Source: Cylindrotheca closterium (Eukaryota; Bacillariophyta; Bacillariophyceae; Bacillariales; Bacillariaceae). From it: a DNA stretch of 30,985 nucleotides. The stretch covers positions 1 to 30,985 of the forward strand of contig CAKOGP040001202.1 in assembly GCA_933822405.4 (NCBI GenBank). The letters are read 5' to 3'. The position numbers and the translations under genes were made by a program. The notes below the pieces were generated by a model. It made no database searches and was not told the origin of the DNA. It saw only the letters and a list, made by a program, of their open reading frames with translations. This document shows, in pieces, positions 20,822-30,835 of this stretch (position 1 is its first letter; each line of letters opens with the position of its first letter).

Positions 20822-21332
20822 TGTTGGGATATGACAAAATATGAGTTTTCACGTTCCAAAAAGAAACTATTAAAGTACCAAGTTTTCCACATCTACAATC
20901 GGACTTTGATCGTGATGTCAGGATTCAACGCAAGTATGCCGGATGCAAGTCTGCCGGACAATCTACATCCACACAAAAAGGGAATGACCCTATACAAGTG
21001 AGATATCGGTGTTGTGTACAATGCAGTAGGGAATAATACAAGATGTCCCAAAGTACTGCATTCAACACAGAATTGTTGTAGAGGTCGAATCAAGTTTTGT
21101 AAACAAGGGATTTTCCAAGGGAAAATGGTTGAACTTACTTTTGTGATTGAATCATCAATTCAAGCCAAATATTAATCAAATAGGAACAATTTCACTCAAA
21201 GTATACCTAGTAGACACAGGAGAACTATTGTTGTGAAAGTGTTGTACAGTCGATTACAAATTTAGATGGCAGAGAGTTTGTTCTGAGCGCTAAAGGCACT
21301 CACGATAGAGCACATTTTGCTTTATTCTAACA
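20822..21332 (+). repeat. 5' LTR of the nested copia element
   Basis: It begins TGTTGGGATATGAC and ends TTTATTCTAACA, and matches 25579-26088 along its whole length. No clear tRNA primer-binding site follows the end at 21332. Confidence 0.95.
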
Positions 21333-21396
21333 TTCAATCACAAAAGGCAATAAAACAAATTTATGTCAAGAACAGCACTGCCTTATCTACAAAGGA

Positions 21397-22689
21397 ATGA
21401 GTGATTCGTTGACAATGGGACGTTCTTCATCCTGTGGTGGAAGAGGATGTGTGACTCCTCAGAAAGTCAAGAGCAATTCAAGTTCAACAGTTGTGAAACA
21501 TCTATTTTCAACAAAAGATGAGAAAGATGGAAAGGCACAATTGTGGTACAAAGATGCCGAAGAAAGAGTGATTGATTATATCCAAGCTTCTGGAATGAAA
21601 TGTTCCAAAGACATGGTGAAATCAATTTGAAATGGAAAGTCGGTCGACTTCAATGCAATTGCTCCAAGATTGAACGCTCCAATTCAAACTGAAGCTGTTG
21701 CAAGAGAAACAGAGATGGTCCAAAACAAGATTCTCTATTCTGCAAAGCTCAACGAGAACATGCGAAGATCAGCCTACTTCGAGACAAACAAGAGAACCGT
21801 CAAATCAAACATCATGCTGAAGTTTGTGACAAAGGCAATGGATCTCAAGCTTCGAGGTGAAACCGATTTCACGACTACTCTTGAAGATCGGATCGAACTC
21901 TTGAAACATGTTGAACGATTCATGAAGAAGATTGCTGATGCTGAGTATGATTTCTTGGATTTCTGGGAAGCGAATCAAAAGTTCTTTGCTATGAAGCAAG
22001 GAACAACCAAAAACTTGATGCATTTCAAGGAATGATTCTTGAGACAGGCTGAAGTGCTGCAAGATCTATATGGCGTGGCCTGGTTCCGAAATTTTGCAGT
22101 CGAGACAAAAGCGTATGCTGCTATTGCTAGCACCGATACTGCTGCTCAAAACAAGTTCAAGGATGATATCTTTGAAGCCATTCTTGCAACAGGATTTCTG
22201 TGCAACTGTGATCGAACAAGAACAGCTCCTCTGATGCTGGATCTTCAGACGAACTATTGCAGAGAAGTGGATTATTATCCAAAGACGGTCAGCAAAGCAC
22301 AAGATATGTTGAAGATTCACATGGAAGTGAGTAAAAATCCGGGAGTGAACCTCTACCAAGGAAAAGACCAACCTAATAAAGGTAAAGGTAAAGGAAAAGG
22401 AAAGGGGAAACCGAAAGATGAAAAAAAGGCAGCATGTTATGTGTGTGGCAACGAAGATCATATGTCTCCAAAGTGCCCAGACAGACTGCTACCAAAAACC
22501 CAATGGAAGAATCAGGATCAATATGTTGACTATGGGAAGAAGCTCAATCTTAATCAGATTGGAGCAAGTGTCCCAGCTACTGTTCCAGCTATAATTCCTG
22601 GAGCTTCAGCATCCACAAGTGGAGCATCAAGTGTTGCGGAAGCGTTAACACACCTTTGCGACTTGCTGGTACTACAGGTAATCAAATGA
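21397..22689 (+). pseudogene. Gag of the nested copia element, with CCHC zinc knuckle
   Basis: One frame from ATG 21397 is interrupted by in-frame TGA codons at 21628 and 22033. It encodes a basic Ser-rich start, a capsid-like region (TTLEDRIELLKHVERFMKKI, FWEANQKFFAMKQGTTKNL, FRNFAVETKAYAAIAS), then a Lys/Gly tract (KGKGKGKGKGKPK) and CYVCGNEDHMSPKC (about 22435-22477). That motif is a C-X2-C-X4-H-X4-C knuckle typical of nucleocapsid. The frame leaves the gag-like sequence at about 22660. The normal function is packaging element RNA in virus-like particles. Confidence 0.85.
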
Positions 22690-24475
22690 TGCAAGTCCCT
22701 TCTGGAATGCAGCGCATGCAGATTCCAACTCAAGGTGGCGGCACTGTTGCTGTCCCTTATTCTATGAATGTTAACGGTGAGATTGCGTTCAGTGGAATGC
22801 AACTCAGCCGACAAGGCTTCAGTGGTGCTCAAGTGCGCCAAGGATTTGATGCAACTCAAGCTCAAACTCCGCAAGCTGTGAAAACTGGATAGTGTGATCG
22901 GGCGTTCATTCCGCTCACGGATGATATGCTAGACTATATGGGTGTTACTATTGACCCGACTGCAGCTGGAGACCAGGAGCCTACCGCTGAGCGAAACAAT
23001 AGGACGCTGAAAGAAAGAGTCAGGGTAGCTCTTGCACGATTACCCTACAAAGTGGTCCCAAAAGCTATCACTGAATGTCTTGGACGTCGAGTCGCCGAGC
23101 TATTGAATGTCTTTCCCCAGAAAGACAGTATCTCATCACATTTCAGTCCACAGCAACTCATTGATAATGTCAATATCAACTACAAGAGTGAAATGGTTGC
23201 TGAGCAGTTGGGATGGATTCTAACAATTCGATGGAACCCCAAAGTATCAAAGCGATTTATATTGAACCTACAAAGGGACAACGTACTGGGCACCTAGTGC
23301 TCAACCTCAATACTAAGAAGATGATTTCTTGACCCAAGGTCATTGTACTACCCGTTACCGATCAAGTAATCCAGTGTGTTGAAGCTTGGGCTGCTGCCGA
23401 AGGTGTTACTTCCATGAAGTTCTTTGATAAGAAGAGAGATTTGGAGACATTTCAAGATGGCGATCAAATCGCAGGAGTGGATGACACGGAACAAGGTTAC
23501 TTAGAAGAAGCCTTTGATCAGGACTATGAACCTGAAGAAGAAGGTGAACGTGATTTCAATCTACATGGACAATACAATGATATCGATGACTCCAAAAGAG
23601 AAGAACTCTTGGCAGATGCAGACAATGATGTCGCTGATATGCCAGAACTCACTGTCAGATTCCAAGGAGATGATGACTATGAATCAGATGACGATTCGGG
23701 TCATGAAGGCGATGAAGAGGAAGAACCTATTGTGGCCGATTTGGATCACCATCAAGAAAATGTCGATAGAGGAACCGATGATATTGGGAGCCTAGTTACT
23801 GATCTGGAGGACCTACAAGAGCCGCCAGAAGAAGAGATTGTATTTGAGCCTGAAACGCCTCAAGTAGCAAAAGTCACTCGATCTGGGCAAATGTATGCGC
23901 AAGCTGCAATGTCTGGGCTGAACCTTTCTCAAGTTCCAAAGAGACCAAGAGAATAGCCTTCAAGCAGGAGTGGCAGTTCTGCCAATAAGAACAAGAATCA
24001 AGTTGCGACAAGACGCAAGCATCGGGAGAGAGAAATCAAACCGTTGAGCAACAAGTTAAAATCTGGCATTCGTACCAAAGAAGGAAGTTGCAGTACTAAA
24101 GACAGCAAAGCTATCCTTGAAGCACAGCACAATCTATGTTTCCAAGAGATTGGGAATGAGATGAAAGCTGATTATGAAGAGCACGACGCTATTCTGATCG
24201 CTCGTTGCATGATGCAGATCAAGGCCAAGTTCGATACTGATGAAGGTCTGAACTTCATTCAACAGTATTACATCAACCAAGGACTGAAGAAGTTTGGTGA
24301 TGATGGAAAGGATGCTGTGGATAAGGAATTGAGACAAATGCTCCTGAGAGATTGTTTCACTCCTGAATTTGTCAAAGACATGACCGCATCTGAGCGAAAG
24401 AAGGCCCAATCAGCGATGATGTTACTTGCAGAGAAGCAACTCAAAAAGACAATTAAAGGTCGCCTAGTATTCTGA
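22690..24475 (+). pseudogene. Truncated integrase and pol linker of the nested copia element
   Basis: After gag, a shifted frame gives a Gln/Gly-rich stretch (to the stop at 22890), then directly TAAGDQEPTAERNNRTLKERV and FSPQQLIDNVNINYKSEMV (22968-23200), the C-terminal side of the copia integrase core. Protease (D-S/T-G) and the integrase zinc-binding and DD regions are absent, so several hundred codons are missing near 22890-22925. From about 23218 another frame carries the linker: IYIEPTKGQRTGHLVLNLN, MKFFDKKRDL, a very acidic stretch (EEAFDQDYEPEEEGERD), then TRSGQMYAQAAMSGLNLSQ, FIQQYYINQGLKKFG and KTIKGR. Stops lie at 23330 and 23954. Confidence 0.8.
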
Positions 24476-25471
24476 GGCAATGGAACTTGTGAATGGTTAT
24501 CGCGAGAGGACACTGCAAGTCCAACTGCTTGGCAGGAAGCAATCACCACTACTTGATGCACATGAAGGTACAGGTATAAGGACGATGGACGTACCTAATT
24601 CTTCATTCAAACTTATATGCCTGAAGCTAAGGAAGGAGAAGATCATATCTACATGAAAATCACTGGCATGATGGTCCAGATATTGATTGACATGGCCCCA
24701 GAGTATCGCAAATACGTTGTATTAGAGAACGGAAAGCGAGTAATCTATGTGCGGGTACTACGTGCTATTTATGGGATGTTGCAATCAAGCCTCCTATTCT
24801 ATAATCAGTTTCGAAGTGATTTGGTGGCAAAGGGATTTGTTTTCAATCCGTATGACCCGTGTGTTGCTAACAAAGTTGTTCATGAAAAACAGCATACTAT
24901 CAGATTTCATGTTGACGATCTTATGTCAATGGATCCGAAAGTAAATGACGAATTTGCTAAGTGGTTGAACATGAGATATGGTTCGATCAAGGCATGCACA
25001 ATCGTCAGAGGAAAGATACACAGATATCTTGGAATGACTTTGGATTTCTCGGTGAAAGGAAAACTCAAGATCCGCATGGATGACTATGTCAAGAACATGT
25101 TGGAAGATTTTCCTATCAAGTTCAACAAGGATTCAAAGCAGGAAACACCAGCTGGTAACGATTTACTGGAACCTGGTAAAGGGAAGTTACTCAGTGCTGA
25201 GTACCGTGTGGCAAGGGTATCCAATTGAGAAGAATATCTTGTGGATAACAAAAGCGCGATTCTACTGGAAGAAAATGGTCGCAAGAGCACGGGCAAAAGA
25301 AGCCGAGCTATCAATATTCGTTATTTCTTTATCACAGATCAAGTTGAGAAAGGAAATGTTAAGGTCAAATACTGTCCAACTGACGATATGATTGCGGATT
25401 TCATGACTAAGCCATTGCAAGGTGAGACGTTTCGCAAGTTCAGGGATCTGATTCTTGGTCCACAGGACTAG
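24476..25471 (+). pseudogene. Reverse transcriptase and RNase H end of the nested copia element
   Basis: In the same frame as the linker, REDTASPTAWQEAI is followed after stops by FIQTYMPEAKEGEDHIYMKI (24603 onward), VRVLRAIYGMLQSSLLFYNQF, GFVFNPYDPCVANKV and FHVDDLM (24905-24925). FHVDDLM takes the place of the YVDD catalytic box; the two Asp are kept. HRYLGMTLDFS and VKNMLEDFP follow. At about 25210 the frame stops and resumes with DNKSAILLEENGRKSTGKRS, RYFFITDQVEKGNVKVKYCPT and ADFMTKPLQG, the end of the copia RNase H, terminating at 25471. The first half of RNase H is missing. This is an RVT_2 polymerase that would copy element RNA into cDNA in intact relatives. Confidence 0.88.
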
Positions 25472-25578
25472 GTCAGACAAATATGTATATGTTCAAAAGA
25501 AAACACACAAAAAAAATAAACAGTGAATGAGAGCATGTCCCATTGCTGCCAATGGTGATTGTCACAATGGCAGGAGTG

Positions 25579-26088
25579 TGTTAGGATATGACAAAATATG
25601 AGTTTTTACATTCCAAAAAGAAACTATTCAAGTACAAAGTATTCCACACCTACGATCGGACTTTGATCGTGATGTCAGGATTCAACGCAAAGTATGCCAG
25701 ACGCAAGTCTGTCGGACAATCTACATCCACACAAAAAGGGAATGACCCTATACAAGTGAGATATTGATGTTGTGTACAATGCAGTAGGGAATAATACAAG
25801 ATGTCCCAAAGTACTGCATCCAACACAGAATTGTCACAGAGGTCAAATCAAGTTCTGTGAACAAGGGATTTTCCAAGGGAAAATGGTTGAACTTACTTTT
25901 GTGATTGAATCATCAATTCAAGCCAAACATTAATCAAATAGGAACAATTTCACTCAAAGTATACCTAGACACAGGAGAACTATTGTTGTGAAAGTGTTGT
26001 ACAGTCGATTACAAAATTTAGATTGCAGAGAGTTTGTTCTGAGCGCTAAAGGCACTCACGATAGAGCACATTTTGCTTTATTCTAACA
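25579..26088 (+). repeat. 3' LTR of the nested copia element
   Basis: It begins TGTTAGGATATGAC and ends TTTATTCTAACA, followed by the GAGAG target duplication. The bases just before it (GGCAGGAGTG) are only weakly purine-rich. Confidence 0.95.
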
Positions 26089-26279
26089 GAGAGGGAAACG
26101 AAACCATTGAAGGACGAATTGAAGTCTGGTATTTGTACCAAGCATCAATATAGGGAATTGAAACCGTTGAAGAACAAGTCAAGACAGTAAAGCTATCCTT
26201 GAAGCACAGCACAATCTATGTTTCCAACAGATTGGGAATGAGATGAAAGCTGATTATGAAGAGCACAACTCTATTCTGC
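26089..26279 (+). pseudogene. Right half of the older copia copy
   Basis: It continues the older pol at the point where 20821 was cut. It matches 24026-24200 of the inserted element: AGCTATCCTTGAAGCACAGC, then GATTGGGAATGAGATGAAAG. It carries a small rearrangement at about 26130-26185 and ends near 26279, where similarity stops. Confidence 0.85.
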
Positions 26280-26544
26280 AAGGTCTATCCTGGTTCAACG
26301 TACAACATACAGACACCATACTTTTCTATCCAGCTCACTATTTCTCATTCATCTACATTTGCATTGCATTAGGATTTAGTCATATCTGCTAGTACAACAG
26401 GTTATAAAGCCCTTTGTAACGCTACTGTCTATCTGCGCCAAGAAGCTACTACAACACCAATGCTCCCTCGCCAGTGCAATTCGTGAATTGCACTCATTCA
26501 ATTCACCTTTGCACTTTCCATCTTATTCCCACATCAACTGTTGA
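26280..26544. other. Spacer, no gene seen
   Basis: No repeat or gene is recognised. It contains an inverted GCAATTCGTGAATTGC palindrome at about 26476-26491. Confidence 0.4.
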
Positions 26545-26556
26545 TTGTTCTGGAAC

Positions 26557-27594
26557 ATGTCCAAGCTCAAGGACTTCAGTCCCTTGGAAGTGGTTGAGTT
26601 CATCTTTGTCAACCATAAGCATCAGTCTGAACCAGTCTACAAAAATTGTTTTGGTAACACCTTAGAACTCCAGGCAGTAAAAGCCCTTTTCATCAACGAA
26701 CTCCTACCAGCATTACAGAAGATTCATTCAGGACATGACAACCATCCATCAACTTTTCAACCTTGCACCACTCACTGTCTTGAACACAAAGACCGACAAA
26801 AGGTTGGTTTCAACACCAGATCAACTGCAACTGCAATGAGAGACACCATCGCCACAGGAGTAATGGGCCACATTGAAATTACGATCCACATTGGAACCAA
26901 CGTATGGAAATACCCGTCCACCGCATCCAGTTGCCTTGAAGACTTTGAACTTGTGGAGAAAAATTCAGGAGCGGCTAATCCTACTATGGCAACTTCTGCA
27001 CTAAAGGCTACTTCAGCTACCAACATTCTCCCTTTCAAGAACTCCAATGCTTTGTTTCCTCCAACAAGCGGGCTGCGCAAGCACATTTGGAAGGGTTTTG
27101 CACTTAGTAGGAATGCAACACGAGCGTTCCTGCCCACAGTTGCATATGCAAATCCAACCACGGAGCAAATCCCTCCCTTGAGCATCAACCGCCCCCCTGT
27201 CGTCCCATAGGACATTGCAACTGCGGATCATTCCCATCCTTTGTTCTTACCCCAGCACAATAACAAAGAATACATGCTTGATGTTCCGGCAGTGAAGTCT
27301 GTTCCATTGGAAACAGCTAATCCACCTTTGCTTCATACCACTGGTATCAATGGTATCAATGGACCCATGCTTGCCAAAGGATCCCTCCATGCCATCAATC
27401 CCACAATCTGCTCCCTTTTGAAAGTTCTTTTGGAGGATTCAAGCCCTCCCTGTAGACGAGAATCGTCCAATCACACCATGGTGACAATAATGATAACATT
27501 GTTACAAGATTGTTGTGTCATGCCAATTTCTGGACGCCAATCTGGAACACGCAAGGAGTTAGTGTTTTTTTCGTTTTTTCGTTTTTTGCGTTGA
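26557..27594 (+). pseudogene. Unassigned ORF with one in-frame stop
   Basis: From ATG 26557 a frame of 217 codons (MSKLKDFSPLEVVEFIFVN..., QAVKALFINELLPALQKIHSG..., TSGLRKHIWKGFALSRN) ends in TAG at 27208. The same frame then continues open to 27594 (HNNKEYMLDVPAVKSVPLE...). Codon composition looks protein-like, and the second part has no stop for about 380 nt, which supports a real gene broken by one nonsense change. No domain is recognised. It lies between the older copia copy and LTR copy A and could be transposon-borne. The final residues (VFFSFFRFLR) come from a T-rich stretch and may not be original. Confidence 0.4.
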
Positions 27595-27608
27595 AACTTT
27601 GGAAAAGC

Positions 27609-28159
27609 TGTTGGATATTTGACGATTTTTAAAGTACATATTTGGAGAAACGAGAAAAAGAGAATACAGGTGAACAATAGAGAAAAGATGTCGACTGATA
27701 CGACTAAAAATGAAGACAGATGCGACTTAAAATAACGTGCGTGGCGAGTCAGAAAACAACTCATATTTCTATGGAAATCATCCTGTTGATAATTTAAGAA
27801 AACAAGATTCAAGCAAGAACCAAAGTTGGATACTAATCAAAGTACCGGCTACAGTGGAAGGTGAACGGATAAGCAGATTGAACTTGCAGCATGTCAGGCT
27901 GACGTAGAGAGAATTCTGAGAATTTCCACTGAGCTGGAGAAGAAAGGGTCAAAGTCAAAAGTTGACAGACTATTCTCACTTTTTATAATATATTGCAAGC
28001 AACGAGTGAATTGGTTGATAAAGTAGGATCTCTGATAGATCTATATACTACTATATACTGTAAATTCATATACTTAGAAGGCAACAATACCTGGACAGCT
28101 AAATTGCAGTCAATTGAACACGTAGATTGCAGGCAGCAGTGGATCGCTTACTTGTAACA
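27609..28159 (+). mobile_element. LTR copy A (551 bp), no target duplication
   Basis: It begins TGTTGGATATTTG and ends CTTACTTGTAACA. It matches the solo LTR at 28882-29386 along its length, apart from about 28 extra bp near 27710 and about 20 extra bp near 28080. Flanking bases (AAAGC on the left, CTTGT on the right) do not match, so its partner or flank has been lost or rearranged. Confidence 0.8.
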
Positions 28160-28228
28160 CTTGTGCACTAGAGATGACTGCATCAAGCTCAAGAGAGTCT
28201 TACAGTATCTTAAATGCCAGATATTTGA

Positions 28229-28402
28229 CTCTGTGGCTGTAATGAGAGCCTCAACGCTCTAGCTACCTCTGTAGTATACTGAGCTTGAATCTATGTCGGC
28301 TATGGATTGCCTACAATAGGAACAGTTGCCAGTGATGCTGGGCTTCTACCTGCGGATGAACAGTCTCACCACTTCCTACTAGATCTTATTCTACTGCTAT
28401 TC
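28229..28402 (-). repeat. Inverted, truncated copy of the 6.5-kb LTR
   Basis: Its reverse complement matches 6511-6685 closely: AGTAGAATAAGATCT, GTGGTGAGACTGTTCATC, then AGGTAGAAGCCCAGCATCAC and AGGTAGCTAGAGCGTT. The terminal inverted repeats of the 6490-6709 copy are missing on both sides. Confidence 0.8.
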
Positions 28403-28846
28403 TTTTGTTGTTTCGACCACTCCAGTTGCGATAACAAACCCTTTTTCATTTAATATGTAACGTGTATAACCAATGTCACGCCTGAAGACCACTTTTAATC
28501 CATATAAACCTGGATTTTCCACAAGTACTTTGTTAGTCCCAACCGTACTTCATTAGTTCTTACACGAGCACGTGAATTCCCAACACACTCCTTCAAGCGA
28601 TGGATTGTGCATGTGACTCATTTGATCGGACATTCTGTCTGTCTATCTGTTGTTGGCCCTTATTCAATTATTCGTTTACTCACTCCTTTGAGCCCCTATT
28701 CTCCAGGAACACCCGGCAGAACGATCATTGTTTGGAGAGCGGACAGACCTTCTCCAGTCATTTTCCAAACCCATGTGATCATGTGGGATAAGAAGATTAA
28801 CTCATACTGAAGAGCAAAAGCTAATGAAGATTGGTTCAAACAGAAA
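28403..28846. other. No gene supported
   Basis: A plus frame at 28607-28810 (VGPYSIIRLLTPLSPYSPG...) has no recognisable domain and may be chance or a small relic. No RNA gene is seen. Confidence 0.35.
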
Positions 28847-28881
28847 CGATGAGAAGCGACCAAAGCGATGAGAAGCGACCA
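28847..28881. repeat. 18-bp repeat, CGATGAGAAGCGACCAAA, two copies here
   Basis: Copies start at 28847 and 28865. The second is cut by the solo LTR, and its last five bases, GACCA, were duplicated on insertion. The same motif recurs at 29540, and as CGATGAGAAGCCACCAAAA-type copies at 30405 and 30425. Confidence 0.85.
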
Positions 28882-29386
28882 TGTTGGATATATTAGGATT
28901 TTCAAAGTAGATATTTGGAGAAACGAGAAAAAGAGAATACATGTGAACGATAGAGAAATGATGTTGACTGATACGACAAAAAATATTGCGCGTGGCAAGT
29001 CAGAAAACAACTCATATTTCTATGGAAATCATCATGTTGATGATGTAAGAAAACAAGATTCAAGCAAGAACCAAAGTTGGATACTAATCAAAGTACCGAC
29101 TGTTGTGGAAGATGAACGGATAAACAGATTGAACTTGCAGCATGTCAGGTTGACATAGAGAGAATTCTGAGAATTTCCACTGAGCTGGAGAAGAAAGAGT
29201 CAAAGTCAAAAGTTGACAGACTATTCTCACTTTTTATAATATATTGCAAGCAACAAGTGAATTGGTTGATAAAGTAGGATCTCTGATAGTTCTATATACT
29301 TCTATATACTGTAAATTTATATATGCTAAATTGCAGTCAATTGAACATGTAGATTGCAGGCGGCAGTGGATCGCTTACTTCTAACA
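28882..29386 (+). mobile_element. Solo LTR (505 bp) with 5-bp target duplication
   Basis: It begins TGTTGGATATATTAGG and ends CTTACTTCTAACA. GACCA stands immediately outside both ends (28877-28881 and 29387-29391). With no internal region and a perfect duplication, this fits LTR-LTR recombination after insertion of a complete element. It belongs to the same family as LTR copy A. Confidence 0.92.
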
Positions 29387-29430
29387 GACCATAACGCAAT
29401 CAGAAGTGAGCAAAATAGGTTTCTGCTTGT

Positions 29431-29530
29431 TCCGAATGGAAATTACTCGTTCTGAGTGGAAATTACTCGTTTGGAATGGAAATTACTCGTTTGGAATGGA
29501 AATTACTCGTTCTGCATGGAAATGACTCGT
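29431..29530 (-). repeat. 20-bp minisatellite, five units (inverted relative to the array at 30461)
   Basis: Five units of exactly 20 bp, consensus TYGRATGGAAATTACTCGTT, lie at 29431, 29451, 29471, 29491 and 29511. The reverse complement of a unit matches the unit at 30461-30560 except at about two positions. Confidence 0.92.
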
Positions 29531-30460
29531 TTTCCAAAGCGATGAGAAGCGACCAAAAGTGAGTAATTTTTTTGGGGGCTGAATCTTTGGGCATTTTTTC
29601 ACAGCTGGGACTTTGCAAAACAGGCTCGCTGAAAAAATCTCAAAACAAATAATACAGGTAGTTGGATTTCGGTTCTGGCGGACATCAGACAAGCAACAGG
29701 CTTGTCGTCGTCCAAACCGATCGACAACTTTGTGGCCCATAAAGCCATCATTGCCAACCAGCCGTGCCAACATGCGACCCATCAAGTCGTCATGCAGAGG
29801 CACTGACCATAGCGATCTCCGATCCGCCTAATAGGAAATAATCATCTCTACAGGAAATAACTATTCTAAAAGACTTGTTATCTACATGGAATGGGCAAAG
29901 CAAAAGCCTTGCACGAAAACTCAAATTTCCCAAACCTTTACTGCAATCCAGAAAGGCCGGTACAAAAACCCACGTACAGAACTCCCGCAGGATTCAGTCT
30001 GGGATTTTCGTGGCGCTCAGACGTTTGATAGTCCAAGCCCACAATTCCATGTTTTCAGATTCCCTGCAAAAACCGACTCGTAGGAATCCCCCGAATAAAA
30101 CGGACCAAACGGACATTTGTCTGTCTGTCCAATCGGACGTGTCGAACTGCTTCTATCAAGGAGTTTCCAATGAATGGTCTCCAAGAGAGCAATTTCAACA
30201 CAGGTAACCATCAACGACACAAAAGACAAAATGAAGTTTTGTGAGCATTATTGTTGACACTCACAATCTCCTCTCCAACCCTTTCCGGAATTGCTCTTTG
30301 TCTCAAGCCAAGACTTGGTTGATTGGGGATAAAACATCGCAGATGAAGATCATGGGGAGTAGGACTGAACAGTCCGGGGGGAAATTTTTGTAGGACTTCC
30401 AGAAATGATGAGAAGCCACCAAAACGATGAGAAGCCACCAAAACGAGAAATAAGTCACAT
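29531..30460. other. Spacer between inverted minisatellite arrays
   Basis: It holds one CGATGAGAAGCGACC copy at 29540 and two related copies at 30405 and 30425. A minus-strand frame from 29803 (MPLHDDLMGRMLARLVGND, GRRQACCLSDV) has protein-like composition for about 50 codons and could be a small exon, but no family is recognised. A plus frame at 29875-30207 is unconvincing. Confidence 0.4.
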
Positions 30461-30560
30461 TGCAAAGCGAGTAATTTTTATTTGGAACGAGTAATTTTTA
30501 CTTGGAACGAGTAATTTTTATTCGGAACGAGTAATTTTTATTCGGAACGAGTAATTTTAT
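30461..30560 (+). repeat. 20-bp minisatellite, five units
   Basis: Five units of exactly 20 bp, consensus TTYGGAACGAGTAATTTTTA, lie at 30461, 30481, 30501, 30521 and 30541 (first and last slightly diverged). They are inverted to the array at 29431-29530. Confidence 0.92.
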
Positions 30561-30657
30561 AGAAGTAATGAGTTGCGACCTGAAAGCAGTTTTTCCATCA
30601 TTATGCCAGTTGTGCCGCTAAATAAATTATTAATGACTAAAGATGTGAAAAAAATGT

Positions 30658-30757
30658 CCCTTTTGGTTCTTAACTATTTATGAAATGACAAGATGTTCTT
30701 ATATATGAGAAATGTTTTCTTCATTATTTAGTCATCTTGCGAGAAGGAACCAAAAGG
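30658..30757. repeat. Short inverted repeat (about 13 bp arms)
   Basis: CCCTTTTGGTTCTT at 30658-30671 and AAGGAACCAAAAGG at 30744-30757 are inverted with one extra base. Both arms lie in AT-rich sequence. It could be a tiny MITE relic or a hairpin. Confidence 0.55.
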
Positions 30758-30775
30758 AATTCTAAAGTCATCAAT

Positions 30776-30835
30776 CTGCCGGGTGTTCCAGGGATTTGAA
30801 CCCTTGACCTCAGCCTTGTCTCTTATCTCGAGACC
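30776..30835 (-). other. tRNA-3'-half-like sequence with a perfect B box
   Basis: On the minus strand, AAGGGTTCAAATCCCTG (around 30790-30806) has a 7-nt TTCAAAT loop, four of five T-stem pairs and a full match to the RNA polymerase III B box, GGTTCRANNCC. A GTCTC-GAGATAA-GAGAC hairpin with a 7-nt loop lies just 5' of it but lacks the U33 of an anticodon loop. No 5' acceptor strand or A box is found at the right distance. It could be a tRNA relic, a SINE head or chance. A short TCTA repeat lies next to it at 30851-30866. Confidence 0.3.

Larger units (their letters stand above)
20822..26088 (+). mobile_element. LTR-bounded Ty1/copia (CoDi-like) retrotransposon, 5.27 kb, with 5-bp target duplication
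   Basis: A 511-bp 5' LTR (20822-21332) and a 510-bp 3' LTR (25579-26088), each TGTT...TAACA, enclose gag, integrase and linker, RT and RNase H parts in plus orientation. GAGAG lies immediately outside both ends (20817-20821 and 26089-26093), which marks a true integration event. The flanks are the two halves of an older member of the same family. By eye the LTRs differ at about two dozen positions, mostly transitions, plus three small indels, so the insertion is not recent. The order RT after integrase places it in Ty1/copia. Stops and deletions leave no complete pol, so it could only have moved with proteins supplied in trans, or decayed after insertion. Confidence 0.92.

Noticed and set aside
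27609..29386. LTR copies A and B as the two ends of one element
   Set aside because: The interior is only 722 bp without gag or pol, and B alone has its own perfect target duplication.
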